Notes: generated from the sequence alone by a model not told the origin. A stretch of 64,000 nt of DNA from Prevotella sp. (GCA_017445845.1 JAFSRY010000025.1:47575-111574), one strand, 5' to 3'. Positions 10,370 to 23,193 are shown, counted from the stretch's first letter. Numbers and translations are program-made.

Positions 10370-10413
10370 GGTGTGTTCTATTTCAATACGTCATGTATAA
10401 GAAATAATTTAGA

Positions 10414-13398
10414 ATGCTAATCACTGTCTCGTCTGTTAGTTTGTCTAAAAAAATACAGCCGGCAAGGTTGCTTCTCGCCATTGTGCAGTTCTTCCTCTTG
10501 CCTGGCCATGTGTCTGTGGCTACAGCACAGACGCTATGCATCAACGAGGTGATGTCGGCCAATATCGACGAAGTGCTGTCGCCGGCTGTCAATTTCGACG
10601 GGTGGATTGAGGTCTTCAACAAGGGCAGTGTGCCTTTGAACCTTACGGGGCTATGGTTGAGCGACGATGCTGCCCATCCTAAGAAATGGCGCATCGGCAG
10701 TGGTTTCTCCGCAGTTGCAGCCCAGGGCTTTGCCACCATCTTCTTCGACCACAATGACATCGACGGCCGTCAGGCTCCTTTCAAACTCGATGTCGACGGC
10801 GGCACCCTGTTGCTGAGCAATCAGGTAGGCGGCCTGATAGACCGTGTTGACTACCCTGCGGCCGTACCCCACATGGTCTACGCCCGTCGCTCCGACGGTG
10901 GCGACCAGTGGGGGATGACGGCCACGCCGACACCAGGTGGCTCAAACCGTCGGGCTGTCTTCGCCTCGGCGCAGGCGGAGGCTCCGCAGGTGAGCCTGGA
11001 CGACCAGCTATTCACGGGGTCACTGACCGTAAGGGTGACGGTGCCCAAAGGAGCCACGCTTCGCTATACCACCGACGGCTCGCTTCCCACCCTTACCAAT
11101 GGTGCGACGAGCACCGACGGCGTCTTTACGTTCGTTCCCACCCGGTGTTTCCGCTTCCGCTGTTTCAAGGAAGGCCTCCTGCCCAGCGAGGTGGTGACGC
11201 GCAGCTATATACAGGCCAACAAGGATTATACTACGGGGCGCGTCCTCTCCGTCGTCACCGACCCACGCTACCTTTACGACGACCAGATAGGCATCATGGT
11301 GAAGGGCAGCAACGGTCGCACGGGCAACGGACAGGCTGAGCCCTGCAACTGGAATATGGACTGGCAACGTCCGGCCCACTTTTCGCTCCTCGACACATCG
11401 GGACACGAGGTTTTCAGTCAGGACGTGAACATCCAGATGTGCGGCGGATGGAGCCGTGCCTACGAGCCTCACTCCTTCAAGCTGAAGGGCAACAAGAAGT
11501 ATGGACAGGGCAAGACGCTCGACTATCCGTTCTTCACGGCAAAGCCCTACATCAGAAACCGTACGCTGCAAGTGCGCAACGGCGGCAACGACAACTACTG
11601 CCGGCTGAAGGATGCGGCCCTGCAGACCATCATCCAGACCTCGGGGATTGATATCGACGTGCAGAGCTACGAGCCCGTGCATGTGTTCCTGAACGGGAGA
11701 TACACCGGCACGCTGAACATGCGCGAGCCCAATAACAAGGACTTCGTCTTTGCCAACTACGGATGGGACGACGACGAGATAGACCAGTTTGAGATGTCGC
11801 CCGACTCGGGCTATGTGCAGAAGTGCGGTTCGAGGGAGTCGTTCCAGCGCCTCTACGACCTGACGAGCCAGGCTGCCGACGAACAGACATGGAACGAAAT
11901 CGTCAGCCGTGTCGATATCGACGAATACATCAACTACATGGCCATGCAGCTCTATCTGGGTAACGACGACTGGCCCCGGAACAACCTGAAGGGCTTTGCC
12001 CGCAAGGATGGCGGACGCTACCGCTTCGTATGCTACGACCTCGACATGGCCTTCAACCGTTCTTCGAGCATGTTCACCCACTTCGCCCAGATGCAGACGT
12101 GGACCTTCGACTGGCTGTTCGACCGGCTGACACGGCTGACGAAAGAGATCGAGATGGTGACCATCTTTCTCAACCTGCTGCAGAACGATGAGTTCCGCCG
12201 GCGTTTTGCCACCGTCTTCTCGCTGATGGGTGGCAGCGTGTTCGAAGCATCGCGCTGCGAGGCTGTCGTCGACTCTCTGGCGGCCCGTGTGCGGCCGATG
12301 ATGGTGCAGGGAAACACACAGCCCGACCCGACGGCCCAGACGCTGAAAGATAAGCTCAGAGACCGCATGCCTAAGATGATGAAGGCCCTGCACGACTTCC
12401 AGCCCATGCAGCTCGGCGAGACCATCCTCAGGACGCTGACGCTGCAAAGCCGGCAGAGGGGAGCCCGTCTCTATCTCAACGGCGAACTTATCCCGACAGG
12501 CTATTTCAACGGACAGGTGTTTGCTCCCGCAAAGGTCAGCGCAGAGGCACCGGCGGGCTATCGCTTCAAGCACTGGGAGGAGCTTCGCAGCGGCCATGTA
12601 TACTCTTCGCAGCCTATGGTGCAGCTGCAGGCGTCCGACCTCAGCCTCGTGGCCGTCTTCACGCCCGATGAAGCCCTCGGCGGCGACTTCATGCCCGTCG
12701 TCATCAACGAGGTCAGCGCCGGCAACGACGTTGCCGTGAGCGACTACTTCAAACGCAGCGACTGGATTGAGCTTTACAACCGCACGTCCCAGCCCGTTGA
12801 CATAGCAGGCTGGCGGCTGTCGACCGACGGCGGGCATGGGTACATAGCGCAGGGCGACGGGGTCGCCTCGACCATTATTCCGCCCTACGGCTTCTGCATC
12901 GTGTGGTGCGACCGTCGGGAGCCGCTGTCACAGCTGCACTGCGGCATCAAGCTTCCCGCCGCCGGCGGCAGTGTAGAACTGACAACGGCCGACGGCATGC
13001 GGAGCGACATCCTGCACTATACGGCCCACGACGGCAACGCCTCCGTAGGCCGCAGCCCCGACGGTGGCGATAGGACGTATGTCTTTTCGCTGCCCACCAT
13101 CGGCAAGCCAAACCTCAGAAACAGCTATGCACAGGCATGCGGAAACGTCCCTGCGGCTCTCGACCGAACCATCGGGGCACAGAAGGCAGAGCTGACGGTG
13201 CTGCCCGGACGGCTCATCGTCAGACACAACGGCCACAGCCCCCTCACGGTTGCCCTATACGCCATTTCCGGCATCCGGCTCTGGACGGCAACCATCCCTG
13301 CCGACGAGCAATACGCCGAGTTCAGCACGAACAGCTTCCCACCGGGATGTTATATTCTCCAAATGGGAGATGAGAAAACAAAAATCGTTACGAAGTAA
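10414..13398 (+). CDS. secreted lamin-tail and CotH-kinase-like protein with T9SS tail
   Basis: A 994-residue protein with a long N-region and signal peptide ending near ATAQ (about residue 39). Order of domains: lamin-tail domain (LTD, about 40-165; NEVMSANIDE, GWIEVFNKG, LTGLWLSDD), a chitobiase C-terminal-like repeat (about 190-265; LRYTTDGSLPT), a CotH kinase-like domain (about 270-650; GGWSRAYEPHSFKLKGNKKY and RFVCYDLDMAFN), a second LTD (about 755-905; INEVSAGN, DWIELYNR, GWRLSTDGG), and a C-terminal T9SS-like domain ending GCYILQMGDEKTKIVTK. CotH homologues are atypical protein kinases in spore formers; in Bacteroidota such proteins are secreted and their role is unknown. It follows GH127 by 44 bp and precedes the ADP-ribosylglycohydrolase by 18 bp, so they are probably co-expressed. 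Confidence 0.85.
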   Translation: MLITVSSVSLSKKIQPARLLLAIVQFFLLPGHVSVATAQTLCINEVMSANIDEVLSPAVNFDGWIEVFNKGSVPLNLTGLWLSDDAAHPKKWRIGSGFSAVAAQGFATIFFDHNDIDGRQAPFKLDVDGGTLLLSNQVGGLIDRVDYPAAVPHMVYARRSDGGDQWGMTATPTPGGSNRRAVFASAQAEAPQVSLDDQLFTGSLTVRVTVPKGATLRYTTDGSLPTLTNGATSTDGVFTFVPTRCFRFRCFKEGLLPSEVVTRSYIQANKDYTTGRVLSVVTDPRYLYDDQIGIMVKGSNGRTGNGQAEPCNWNMDWQRPAHFSLLDTSGHEVFSQDVNIQMCGGWSRAYEPHSFKLKGNKKYGQGKTLDYPFFTAKPYIRNRTLQVRNGGNDNYCRLKDAALQTIIQTSGIDIDVQSYEPVHVFLNGRYTGTLNMREPNNKDFVFANYGWDDDEIDQFEMSPDSGYVQKCGSRESFQRLYDLTSQAADEQTWNEIVSRVDIDEYINYMAMQLYLGNDDWPRNNLKGFARKDGGRYRFVCYDLDMAFNRSSSMFTHFAQMQTWTFDWLFDRLTRLTKEIEMVTIFLNLLQNDEFRRRFATVFSLMGGSVFEASRCEAVVDSLAARVRPMMVQGNTQPDPTAQTLKDKLRDRMPKMMKALHDFQPMQLGETILRTLTLQSRQRGARLYLNGELIPTGYFNGQVFAPAKVSAEAPAGYRFKHWEELRSGHVYSSQPMVQLQASDLSLVAVFTPDEALGGDFMPVVINEVSAGNDVAVSDYFKRSDWIELYNRTSQPVDIAGWRLSTDGGHGYIAQGDGVASTIIPPYGFCIVWCDRREPLSQLHCGIKLPAAGGSVELTTADGMRSDILHYTAHDGNASVGRSPDGGDRTYVFSLPTIGKPNLRNSYAQACGNVPAALDRTIGAQKAELTVLPGRLIVRHNGHSPLTVALYAISGIRLWTATIPADEQYAEFSTNSFPPGCYILQMGDEKTKIVTK

Positions 13399-13416
13399 TC
13401 CATAAAACATATCATC

Positions 13417-14931
13417 ATGAAAAGAAATCCATTCTTAGCAGTATGCATCATGCTCTTCGCCTTGTGTGCAGAGTCGCTTGCGGCCCGCGGGACGGCCGAC
13501 GTCGTTATCAGCAAAGCTACGTTGATGGACAAAATCAAGGGAGGGTGGGCCGCACAGACCATCGGTTGTACCTATGGCGGACCGACAGAGTTCCGCTATC
13601 AGGGACGCACCATCGCCGACTCCATCCCCATCAGCTACGAGCCGGGCTATGTCAGGCAGAACTACGACAACCATCCTGCCCTCTACGACGACATCTACAT
13701 GGACCTGACGTTTGTCGACGTGTTTCAGCGGCTCGGCACCGAGGCTCCCGTAGACTCGCTGGCCAAGGCCTATGCCGATGCACCCTATCCGCTGTGGCAC
13801 GCCAACCAGTGCGGCCGCTACAACCTGCACCGCGGCATCGCTGCTCCGCAGAGCGGCCACTGGCGCAACAATCCTCATGCCGACTGCATAGACTTCCAGA
13901 TTGAGGCCGACTTCGCCGGACTGATGTCGCCGGGCATGCCGCGCTCAGCCACACGCTATGCCGACCGCGTCGGACACATCATGAACTATGGCGACGGATG
14001 GTACGGCGGCGTTTACGTGGCCAACATGTATTCACTGGCCTTCATCTCGTCGGACATCAGCTACATCGTCCGTGAGGCCTTGAAGAGCATACCGGCGAAG
14101 AGCCAGTTCCGTCAGTGCGTCAGCGATGCCATTGCCTGGCACGACCTCTACCCCGACGACTGGCGCAAGGCCTGGCGACTGCTCGAAGATAAATATGCCG
14201 ACGAGCGAGGCTGCCCCGAAGGAGTGAAGAAACCGCTCAACATCGACGCCAAGATCAATGCCGCATACGTGGTGCTCGGACTGCTCTACGGGCAGGGCGA
14301 CTTCGGGCGGACGCTGGAGGTCTCAACCCGCTGCGGACAGGACAGCGACTGCAATCCGGCCACGGCAGCCGGCATCCTCGGTACGATGATGGGCTACAGT
14401 CAGATACCCGAACAGTGGCTGGCTAACATCCGTGAGGTGGAAGATCGCCCGTTCTGCTATACCGACATCTCGCTCAACAAAGCCTACCGGATGAGCTTCG
14501 AACAGGCGTTGCAGGTCGTCTGCCGTGACGGCGGACGCATTGACGGCGACCGCATCGTCATCAAGACGCAGAAACCCAAGCAGGTGCGCTACGAAGAGTC
14601 GTTCAGAGGATTGCGCGTGGCAGAGGTCCGACCGATGAATCTGGCTGAAGCCGGACAGGTGGGCACGCTGACGTTCACGGGAAGCGGCATCGTCATGAGC
14701 GGCTACGTAGAGTCGAAAGACGACAACTACGTTGCCAGGCTCGCCGTCAGCATCGACGGCCAGCCAGCCGAGGAGTGGCTGCTGCCGGTCCGATACCACG
14801 ACCGCAACTACGAACTGTTCTGGAACTACGGCCTGAAGCAGAAGACCCATTCCGTCAGCCTGGAGTGGCTCAACCCACAGGACGGCACCCGCATCCTCTG
14901 CCGAGATCTCATCTCGTATGAAAAGGAATAA
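13417..14931 (+). CDS. exported ADP-ribosylglycohydrolase-family protein
   Basis: A 504-residue protein with a signal peptide (MKRNPFLAVCIMLFALCAESLAARG). The core, about residues 30-375, has the family pattern of acidic metal-binding clusters: DKIKGGWAAQTIGCTYGG at the N-terminus, DDIYMDLTFVDVF near 90, and GQDSDCNPATAAGILGTMMG near 308, the second Asp-rich motif. Family members use two Mg ions to cleave ADP-ribosyl or related ribosyl bonds. About 130 C-terminal residues form an extra beta-rich domain. Export is notable because the well-studied enzymes are cytosolic. It precedes ribokinase by 81 bp, so a role in releasing a ribosyl unit from extracellular material is attractive but inferred. 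Confidence 0.85.
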   Translation: MKRNPFLAVCIMLFALCAESLAARGTADVVISKATLMDKIKGGWAAQTIGCTYGGPTEFRYQGRTIADSIPISYEPGYVRQNYDNHPALYDDIYMDLTFVDVFQRLGTEAPVDSLAKAYADAPYPLWHANQCGRYNLHRGIAAPQSGHWRNNPHADCIDFQIEADFAGLMSPGMPRSATRYADRVGHIMNYGDGWYGGVYVANMYSLAFISSDISYIVREALKSIPAKSQFRQCVSDAIAWHDLYPDDWRKAWRLLEDKYADERGCPEGVKKPLNIDAKINAAYVVLGLLYGQGDFGRTLEVSTRCGQDSDCNPATAAGILGTMMGYSQIPEQWLANIREVEDRPFCYTDISLNKAYRMSFEQALQVVCRDGGRIDGDRIVIKTQKPKQVRYEESFRGLRVAEVRPMNLAEAGQVGTLTFTGSGIVMSGYVESKDDNYVARLAVSIDGQPAEEWLLPVRYHDRNYELFWNYGLKQKTHSVSLEWLNPQDGTRILCRDLISYEKE

Positions 14932-15012
14932 AGTTGACGAGTCAACTAAAAAGCTAAGCTTTCATGAGAACTAATAGAAGTCAGTGACTTTCGAAATATA
15001 CACGTAAGGAAA

Positions 15013-15933
15013 ATGAAACAGAAAGAAAACATCATCGTCGTAGGCAGTGCCAACACAGATATTGTCATCGGCGTCGAGCGCTTTCCGAAGCCGGGTGAGA
15101 CGATTGCCGGTCACGGCTTCCTCACCAACCGGGGTGGGAAAGGAGCCAATCAGGCTATGGCGGCAGCGCGGCTGGGCGGCAGCGTCGCCTTTGTCGGCAA
15201 GGTAGGCAACGACGACTACGGACGTCAGACCATCGAAGCCCTGAACGACGAAGGCATAGACACACGCTACATGCTGACAACCGACGAAACTCATTCGGGC
15301 GTCGCCGTGATTACCATCGACGGCCACGGAGAGAACAGCATCATTGTCGACGGCGGTGCCAACATGCAGCTTTCTGCTGCCGACATCGAGGCGGCGGAAG
15401 AGGTGTTCAGAGACGCAGCCATCGTCCTGCTGCAGCTGGAAACGCCCGTCGACGCACTGACGGCAGCCGCACGACTAGCCCACCGGCACGGAGCATACGT
15501 CGTGCTGAACCCCGCACCGGCTCCGAAGTCACCGCTGCCCGAAGCACTCCTGAGCCATGTTGACCTGCTCATTCCCAACCAGACCGAAGCCGAGCTCTTC
15601 TGCGGCTATGCCGTCGACAGCATGGACACCGCAGCCAAGGCCATCAGCGACCTGCGCGAGAAGGGCATCAGGCAAACCATCATCACGATGGGAGGCCAGG
15701 GAGCCGTCGTAGGCATTGAGGCCGAACACGTGGCAGCCTACCCGACAACCGTCGTCGACACGACGGCAGCCGGCGACACCTTCTGCGGAGCCTTGTGCTC
15801 GGCACTCGTGCGAGGCTCGTCGCTCAAGGAGGCAGCCGACTTCGCCTGTCGGGCCGCATCGGTGACCGTCAGCCGCATGGGAGCACAGCAAGCCATGCCC
15901 AGACTTGAAGAAATTGAGGCTATGAGTCTGTAA
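15013..15933 (+). CDS. rbsK: ribokinase (PfkB family)
   Basis: A 306-residue cytosolic sugar kinase, normal ribokinase length. It carries GSANTDIV at the N-terminus, the family signature NRGGKGANQAMAAARLGG (about residues 38-55) and the catalytic motif DTTAAGDTFCGAL (about 250-262), in which the Asp of GD is the base that activates the sugar hydroxyl. The N-terminal sugar-contact residues and the whole length match RbsK more closely than fructokinase or adenosine kinase. It would convert ribose plus ATP to ribose 5-phosphate. The permease gene follows after 41 bp, forming an uptake-and-phosphorylation pair at the end of the exported-enzyme cluster. Confidence 0.9.
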   Translation: MKQKENIIVVGSANTDIVIGVERFPKPGETIAGHGFLTNRGGKGANQAMAAARLGGSVAFVGKVGNDDYGRQTIEALNDEGIDTRYMLTTDETHSGVAVITIDGHGENSIIVDGGANMQLSAADIEAAEEVFRDAAIVLLQLETPVDALTAAARLAHRHGAYVVLNPAPAPKSPLPEALLSHVDLLIPNQTEAELFCGYAVDSMDTAAKAISDLREKGIRQTIITMGGQGAVVGIEAEHVAAYPTTVVDTTAAGDTFCGALCSALVRGSSLKEAADFACRAASVTVSRMGAQQAMPRLEEIEAMSL

Positions 15934-15974
15934 GTTGACAAGTTGACATCTAAATAACTAAAAACCAAATAAAT

Positions 15975-16979
15975 ATGTTTATCATCAACAGTTATGCCCT
16001 TGCCGTGGTGCTCTGCGTAGTTACCATGCTGTGCTGGGGCTCCTGGGGAAACACCCAGAAGCTGGCAGCCAAGAGCTGGCGTTATGAATTGTTCTATTGG
16101 GATTATGTCATCGGCATCGTGCTGTTCTCCCTGCTGATGGGGTTCACACTCGGCAGCCACGGCGACGCCGGGCGCCCCTTCGTGAGCGACCTGCAACAGC
16201 TGGCACCAGCAGCCGTTTGGAGTGCCCTGCTCGGGGGCATCATCTTTAACGCATCCAACATCCTGCTGAGCACCTCCATATCGCTGGCAGGCATGTCGGT
16301 GGCCTTTCCTATAGGTGTCGGTCTGGCACTGGTGCTGGGTGTCTTCAATACCTACCTCTTTGCGCCCAAGGGCAACCCCGTGATGCTCTTCGCAGGAGTG
16401 GCATTGGTGGTGCTCGCCATCATCTTCAATGGCATCGCTTCGTCGAAGACGCAGCAGTCGGCCGACAACCACTTGAAGAAAGGCATCACGGTAGCCGTCG
16501 TCGCCGGAGTGCTGATGTCGCTGTTCTATCGCTTCGTGGCGGCCGCCATGGACCTGAGCGACTTCGTCCATCCTGCCGAAGGCAAGGCTACACCCTATAC
16601 GGCGTTCTTCGTCTTCGCAATGGGCATCTTCCTGAGCAACTTTGTCTTCAACACCTACGTCATGCGTCGGCCTTTCGTAGGCCAGCCCGTAGGCTACAGA
16701 CAGTACTTCCGCAGTTCCCTGCCGACTCACTGCGTGGGCATCCTCGGTGGATGCATCTGGGGGCTGGGTACGCTTCTCAGCTATATCAGTGCCGGAAAGG
16801 CAGGCGCCGCCATCTCATACGCCCTCGGACAGGGAGCGCCGATGGTCGCAGCCCTCTGGGGTGTGTTCGTGTGGAAAGAGTTCAAAGGCTGCAACAGACA
16901 GGTTGCCGGCCTGCTTGCGCTGATGTTCGTGCTCTTCATCGCCGGCCTGAGCCTCATCGTGCTGTCGGGAGGAAGCTGA
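15975..16979 (+). CDS. inner-membrane sugar permease, RusT/GRP-like (DMT superfamily)
   Basis: A 334-residue polytopic membrane protein with about ten hydrophobic segments and no signal peptide. It begins with LAVVLCVVTMLCWGSWGNTQKLA, a pattern shared by GRP and RhaT-type sugar transporters and by the ribose permease RusT of the Bacteroides ribose-utilisation locus. GGIIFNASNILLSTSISLAG and GVGLALVLGVFNTYLF are further conserved-looking helices. Its position right after ribokinase supports ribose, or another pentose, as substrate; L-rhamnose transport is the main alternative. The assignment to the transporter class is firm, the substrate is inferred from the neighbour. Confidence 0.8.
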   Translation: MFIINSYALAVVLCVVTMLCWGSWGNTQKLAAKSWRYELFYWDYVIGIVLFSLLMGFTLGSHGDAGRPFVSDLQQLAPAAVWSALLGGIIFNASNILLSTSISLAGMSVAFPIGVGLALVLGVFNTYLFAPKGNPVMLFAGVALVVLAIIFNGIASSKTQQSADNHLKKGITVAVVAGVLMSLFYRFVAAAMDLSDFVHPAEGKATPYTAFFVFAMGIFLSNFVFNTYVMRRPFVGQPVGYRQYFRSSLPTHCVGILGGCIWGLGTLLSYISAGKAGAAISYALGQGAPMVAALWGVFVWKEFKGCNRQVAGLLALMFVLFIAGLSLIVLSGGS

Positions 16980-17035
16980 TTTAAAAGGAATAGTGAAATT
17001 CCTCCAAAAGGAGTGACTTTCTCAGATTTTATTTG

Positions 17036-17043
17036 TACCTTTG
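17036..17043 (+). promoter_or_regulatory. -7 box (TACCTTTG) upstream of the GH2 gene
   Basis: TACCTTTG matches the Bacteroidota -7 consensus TAnnTTTG, 152 bp before the GH2 start. No good TTTG lies at the -33 spacing. Its last bases run into the left arm of a 12-bp inverted repeat. Confidence 0.55.
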
Positions 17044-17113
17044 CCATGTCATTGATGATTTTGCTTGTCTTTAAATGCAGCACTAAGGTAAGTGAAAAAT
17101 ATGACATGGCAAA
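17040..17113. repeat. 12-bp perfect inverted repeat flanking 50 bp in the GH2 leader
   Basis: TTTGCCATGTCA at 17040-17051 is repeated as its exact reverse complement TGACATGGCAAA at 17102-17113. The left arm begins inside the -7 box at 17036-17043. A second, shorter pair (GCAGCACT at 17079, AGTGCTGC at 17165) lies inside and downstream. Possible roles are a regulator site, an RNA fold or recombination ends. Confidence 0.75.
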
Positions 17114-17159
17114 ATCCTGGGCAACATTTTATCGCTCAGGAACTTATAAAGATAGTTAA

Positions 17160-20813
<3,654 letters not shown>

Positions 20814-20824
20814 CAAGACACCCA

Positions 20825-20872
20825 GCCTCACCCCCGGTCCGTCTCCCCTTGGAGAGGGGCCGGGGGTGAGGC
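20825..20872 (+). terminator. G/C-rich hairpin of the CCTCACCCCCGG repeat type
   Basis: GCCTCACCCCCGG (20825-20837) pairs with CCGGGGGTGAGGC (20860-20872), with a second CTCC/GGAG stem inside. It starts 12 bp after the GH2 stop. Related sequence recurs at 32221-32250 and 33262-33290, so it is both a likely terminator and a member of a dispersed repeat family. Confidence 0.7.
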
Positions 20873-20909
20873 ATAAAGTATAAAAAAACAAAAACTACAA
20901 GCGCTTTTC

Positions 20910-20940
20910 ATTGTTTTGTGGCAAGGATGTTGTAACTTTG
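20910..20940 (+). promoter_or_regulatory. ftsX-operon promoter
   Basis: ATTG, 19 bp, then TAACTTTG at 20933-20940 closely fits the Bacteroidota TTTG-N19-TAnnTTTG promoter. It lies 92 bp before the ftsX start. Confidence 0.75.
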
Positions 20941-21032
20941 CAGGCAAATTGGCGGAGTAGGCACTTTTTTGAAGAAGTCAGGAGTAAAACCTCAAGACTC
21001 AAATATCAAACCACAAAGCCAACAACGTGACC

Positions 21033-21914
21033 ATGAGTAAAAAGAAATATAAGCGCAGAGAACGGCGCGGCCTGCAAGTGATGACACTGTGCATCAGTAC
21101 TGCCATGGTGCTGGTCCTTCTGGGACTGGTGGTACTGTCGGTATTGGCAGCCCATAACCTGTCGTCGTTTTTCCGCGAACACCTGGTAGTAACGGTGACG
21201 CTCGACGACGAGATGAACGAAACGGAGGCCGCACAGTTCTGCAAACGGATTGAAAGGATGCCGGCTGTGAACGAACTGACCTATGTGAGCAAGGAACAGG
21301 CATTGAAAGAAGGCACAGAGGCCCTGGGCACCGACCCTACGGAGTTTACCGACGGTGAGAACCCATTCCCGTCGTTGGTGAAACTGACGATGAAGGCCGA
21401 CTATGCCAACAACGACTCACTGGCTGCAACGGCAAAGCTGCTGAAGAAATATCCAAAGGTGAGCGAAGTGAGCTATCAGCAAGACCTTATTGACAAAGTC
21501 AACCGACATCTGGCCAAGGGCAGTGCCGTTCTGTTGGTGCTGGCCCTGTTGCTGACATTCGTGTCGTTTGCCCTCATCAACAACACCGTCCGGCTGGGCA
21601 TCTATGCCCGACGCTTCAACATCCACACGATGAAACTCGTCGGAGCCTCATGGTCGTTCATCCGAAAACCCTTCCTGCGGCAGGCGCTGACGGTGGGCAT
21701 TGTTGCTGCCCTCATTGCCTGCGTAGTCTTAGGCACTGTTGTCTATGCCTGGTTCACACGCCAGCCAGAGGTGTCGACCATCATCACATGGACCGTGTTG
21801 GCTATCACGGCAGGGGTCGTCGTCTTATTCGGCATTGCCATCACTACCGCCTGTGCCTATGTCTCTGTCAACGAATTCCTGCGAATGAAGGCGGGCGAGT
21901 TGTATAAGATATAA
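21033..21914 (+). CDS. ftsX: cell division permease-like protein FtsX
   Basis: A 293-residue protein starting at ATG 21033; a GTG two codons earlier is less likely. It shows the FtsX layout: basic N-terminus (SKKKYKRRERRG), a first transmembrane helix (about residues 20-43), an extracytoplasmic domain (about 45-165) with the conserved-type segment EAAQFCKRIERMPAVNELTYV, then three further helices and the cytoplasmic loop GIYARRFNIHTMKLVGASWSFIR. With the ATPase FtsE it transmits energy across the membrane to control peptidoglycan hydrolases at division. ftsE is not in this window. It begins a syntenic block shared by many Bacteroidota. Confidence 0.92.
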   Translation: MSKKKYKRRERRGLQVMTLCISTAMVLVLLGLVVLSVLAAHNLSSFFREHLVVTVTLDDEMNETEAAQFCKRIERMPAVNELTYVSKEQALKEGTEALGTDPTEFTDGENPFPSLVKLTMKADYANNDSLAATAKLLKKYPKVSEVSYQQDLIDKVNRHLAKGSAVLLVLALLLTFVSFALINNTVRLGIYARRFNIHTMKLVGASWSFIRKPFLRQALTVGIVAALIACVVLGTVVYAWFTRQPEVSTIITWTVLAITAGVVVLFGIAITTACAYVSVNEFLRMKAGELYKI

Positions 21915-22011
21915 TTTAAAAAGTGAAAAGGTAAAAGAGTAAACAAATAGACAAGTTAAATGATAAAGGTAATAACTCGTTAACTCGTCAACTAAAAGAA
22001 ACAATAAACAT

Positions 22012-22251
22012 ATGGAAAAGAACCATTCAAATCGTGACTTCGCTTTCGACAAGACCAACTTCATCCTGTTGGCGGTGGGCATGGTCATTGTCATTCTGGG
22101 CTTCGTGCTGATGAGCGGAGGCAGTTCGTCGGCAGAGGCTTTCAATCCGGACATCTTCGGTGTGCGTCGTACCAAGGTTGCTCCCGCCATCTGTTTCATC
22201 GGCTTTGTCTCAATGATTTATGCCATTGTAAAGAAACCAAAAGACTGTTGA
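22012..22251 (+). CDS. DUF3098 small membrane protein
   Basis: A 79-residue protein with two hydrophobic helices (about residues 17-38 and 54-72) separated by SSSAEAFNPDIFGVRRTKVAP. The FNPDIF...R-K-AP loop is the DUF3098 hallmark. Genes of this family sit between ftsX and uppP in many Bacteroidota, which is exactly the position here, so a role connected with cell-envelope growth is plausible. The function is unknown. Confidence 0.88.
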   Translation: MEKNHSNRDFAFDKTNFILLAVGMVIVILGFVLMSGGSSSAEAFNPDIFGVRRTKVAPAICFIGFVSMIYAIVKKPKDC

Positions 22252-22274
22252 ATGTATAAAGTGAAATAACGTTC

Positions 22275-23138
22275 ATGACTGTTTTTGAAACCATTATCCT
22301 GGCCATTGTCGAAGGTCTGACAGAGTTTCTGCCTGTTTCCTCGACCGGTCACATGATTATTACGCAGAGCCTGTTGGGCATTGAGAGTACGCCCTTCGTC
22401 AAGGCTTTCACCATCATCATCCAGTTTGGTGCCATCCTTTCGGTGGTATGCCTCTATTGGAAGCGGTTCTTCCGTCTCGACCATTCACCGGCCCCCGAAG
22501 GCAGCACAGCCTGGCAGCGGTTCATCCACAAGTGGGATTTCTACTGGAAACTACTTGTCGCTTTTGTCCCTGCCGTCTTCATCGGCTTTGCCGCAAAGGC
22601 CACCGGACTCATCGACCGTTTCCTCGAGAGCGTAGAGGTTGTAGCCATCATGCTCGTCGTGGGCGGCATCTTCATGCTGTTCTGCGACAAGATTTTCAAT
22701 AAGGGCAGCGAAGCCAACAAGCTCACCGAGCGCAGAGCCTTTAACATCGGTCTGTTCCAGTGCATCGCCATGATACCGGGTGTATCGCGTTCGATGGCCA
22801 CCATTGTCGGCGGTATGGCACAGAAGCTCACCCGCAGGGCAGCCGCCGAGTTCTCCTTTTTCCTGGCCGTACCGACGATGGCAGCAGCAACAGCCCTCGA
22901 CGTGCTCGAACTCTTCTTCGGCAGTGAAGCCGACACCAACTGGGCTACCACCGACAATCTGCTGATGCTGGCCTTGGGATGCGTCGTTGCCTTTGTCGTA
23001 GCACTGCTGGCCATGAAATGGTTCGTCAACTTCCTGACCAAATATGGCTTCAAGGCCTTTGGTGTCTATCGTATCATCGTCGGCGGCATCATCCTCATAT
23101 TGTTGATGACCGGCCATTCACTCGTCATGGTAGACTAA
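22275..23138 (+). CDS. uppP: undecaprenyl-diphosphatase UppP (BacA)
   Basis: A 287-residue integral membrane enzyme that dephosphorylates undecaprenyl diphosphate, recycling the lipid carrier for peptidoglycan and surface glycans. Diagnostic motifs are near-perfect: [19 protein letters not shown] at residues 9-27, including the catalytic Glu pair and Ser-rich stretch, and [14 protein letters not shown] near residue 170. About eight hydrophobic helices follow the family topology. It starts 23 bp after the DUF3098 gene and runs in the same direction as truB. Confidence 0.96.
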   Translation: MTVFETIILAIVEGLTEFLPVSSTGHMIITQSLLGIESTPFVKAFTIIIQFGAILSVVCLYWKRFFRLDHSPAPEGSTAWQRFIHKWDFYWKLLVAFVPAVFIGFAAKATGLIDRFLESVEVVAIMLVVGGIFMLFCDKIFNKGSEANKLTERRAFNIGLFQCIAMIPGVSRSMATIVGGMAQKLTRRAAAEFSFFLAVPTMAAATALDVLELFFGSEADTNWATTDNLLMLALGCVVAFVVALLAMKWFVNFLTKYGFKAFGVYRIIVGGIILILLMTGHSLVMVD

Positions 23139-23193
23139 GAAGTTAGAAATTATCCGCACAGGTAATCATCAATATCAATTATCAATTAGAAGA

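Noticed and set aside
11020-12837. 605-residue minus-strand open frame opposite the CotH-like gene
   Set aside because: Composition is antisense-like and no domain is recognisable; the plus strand has clear domains.
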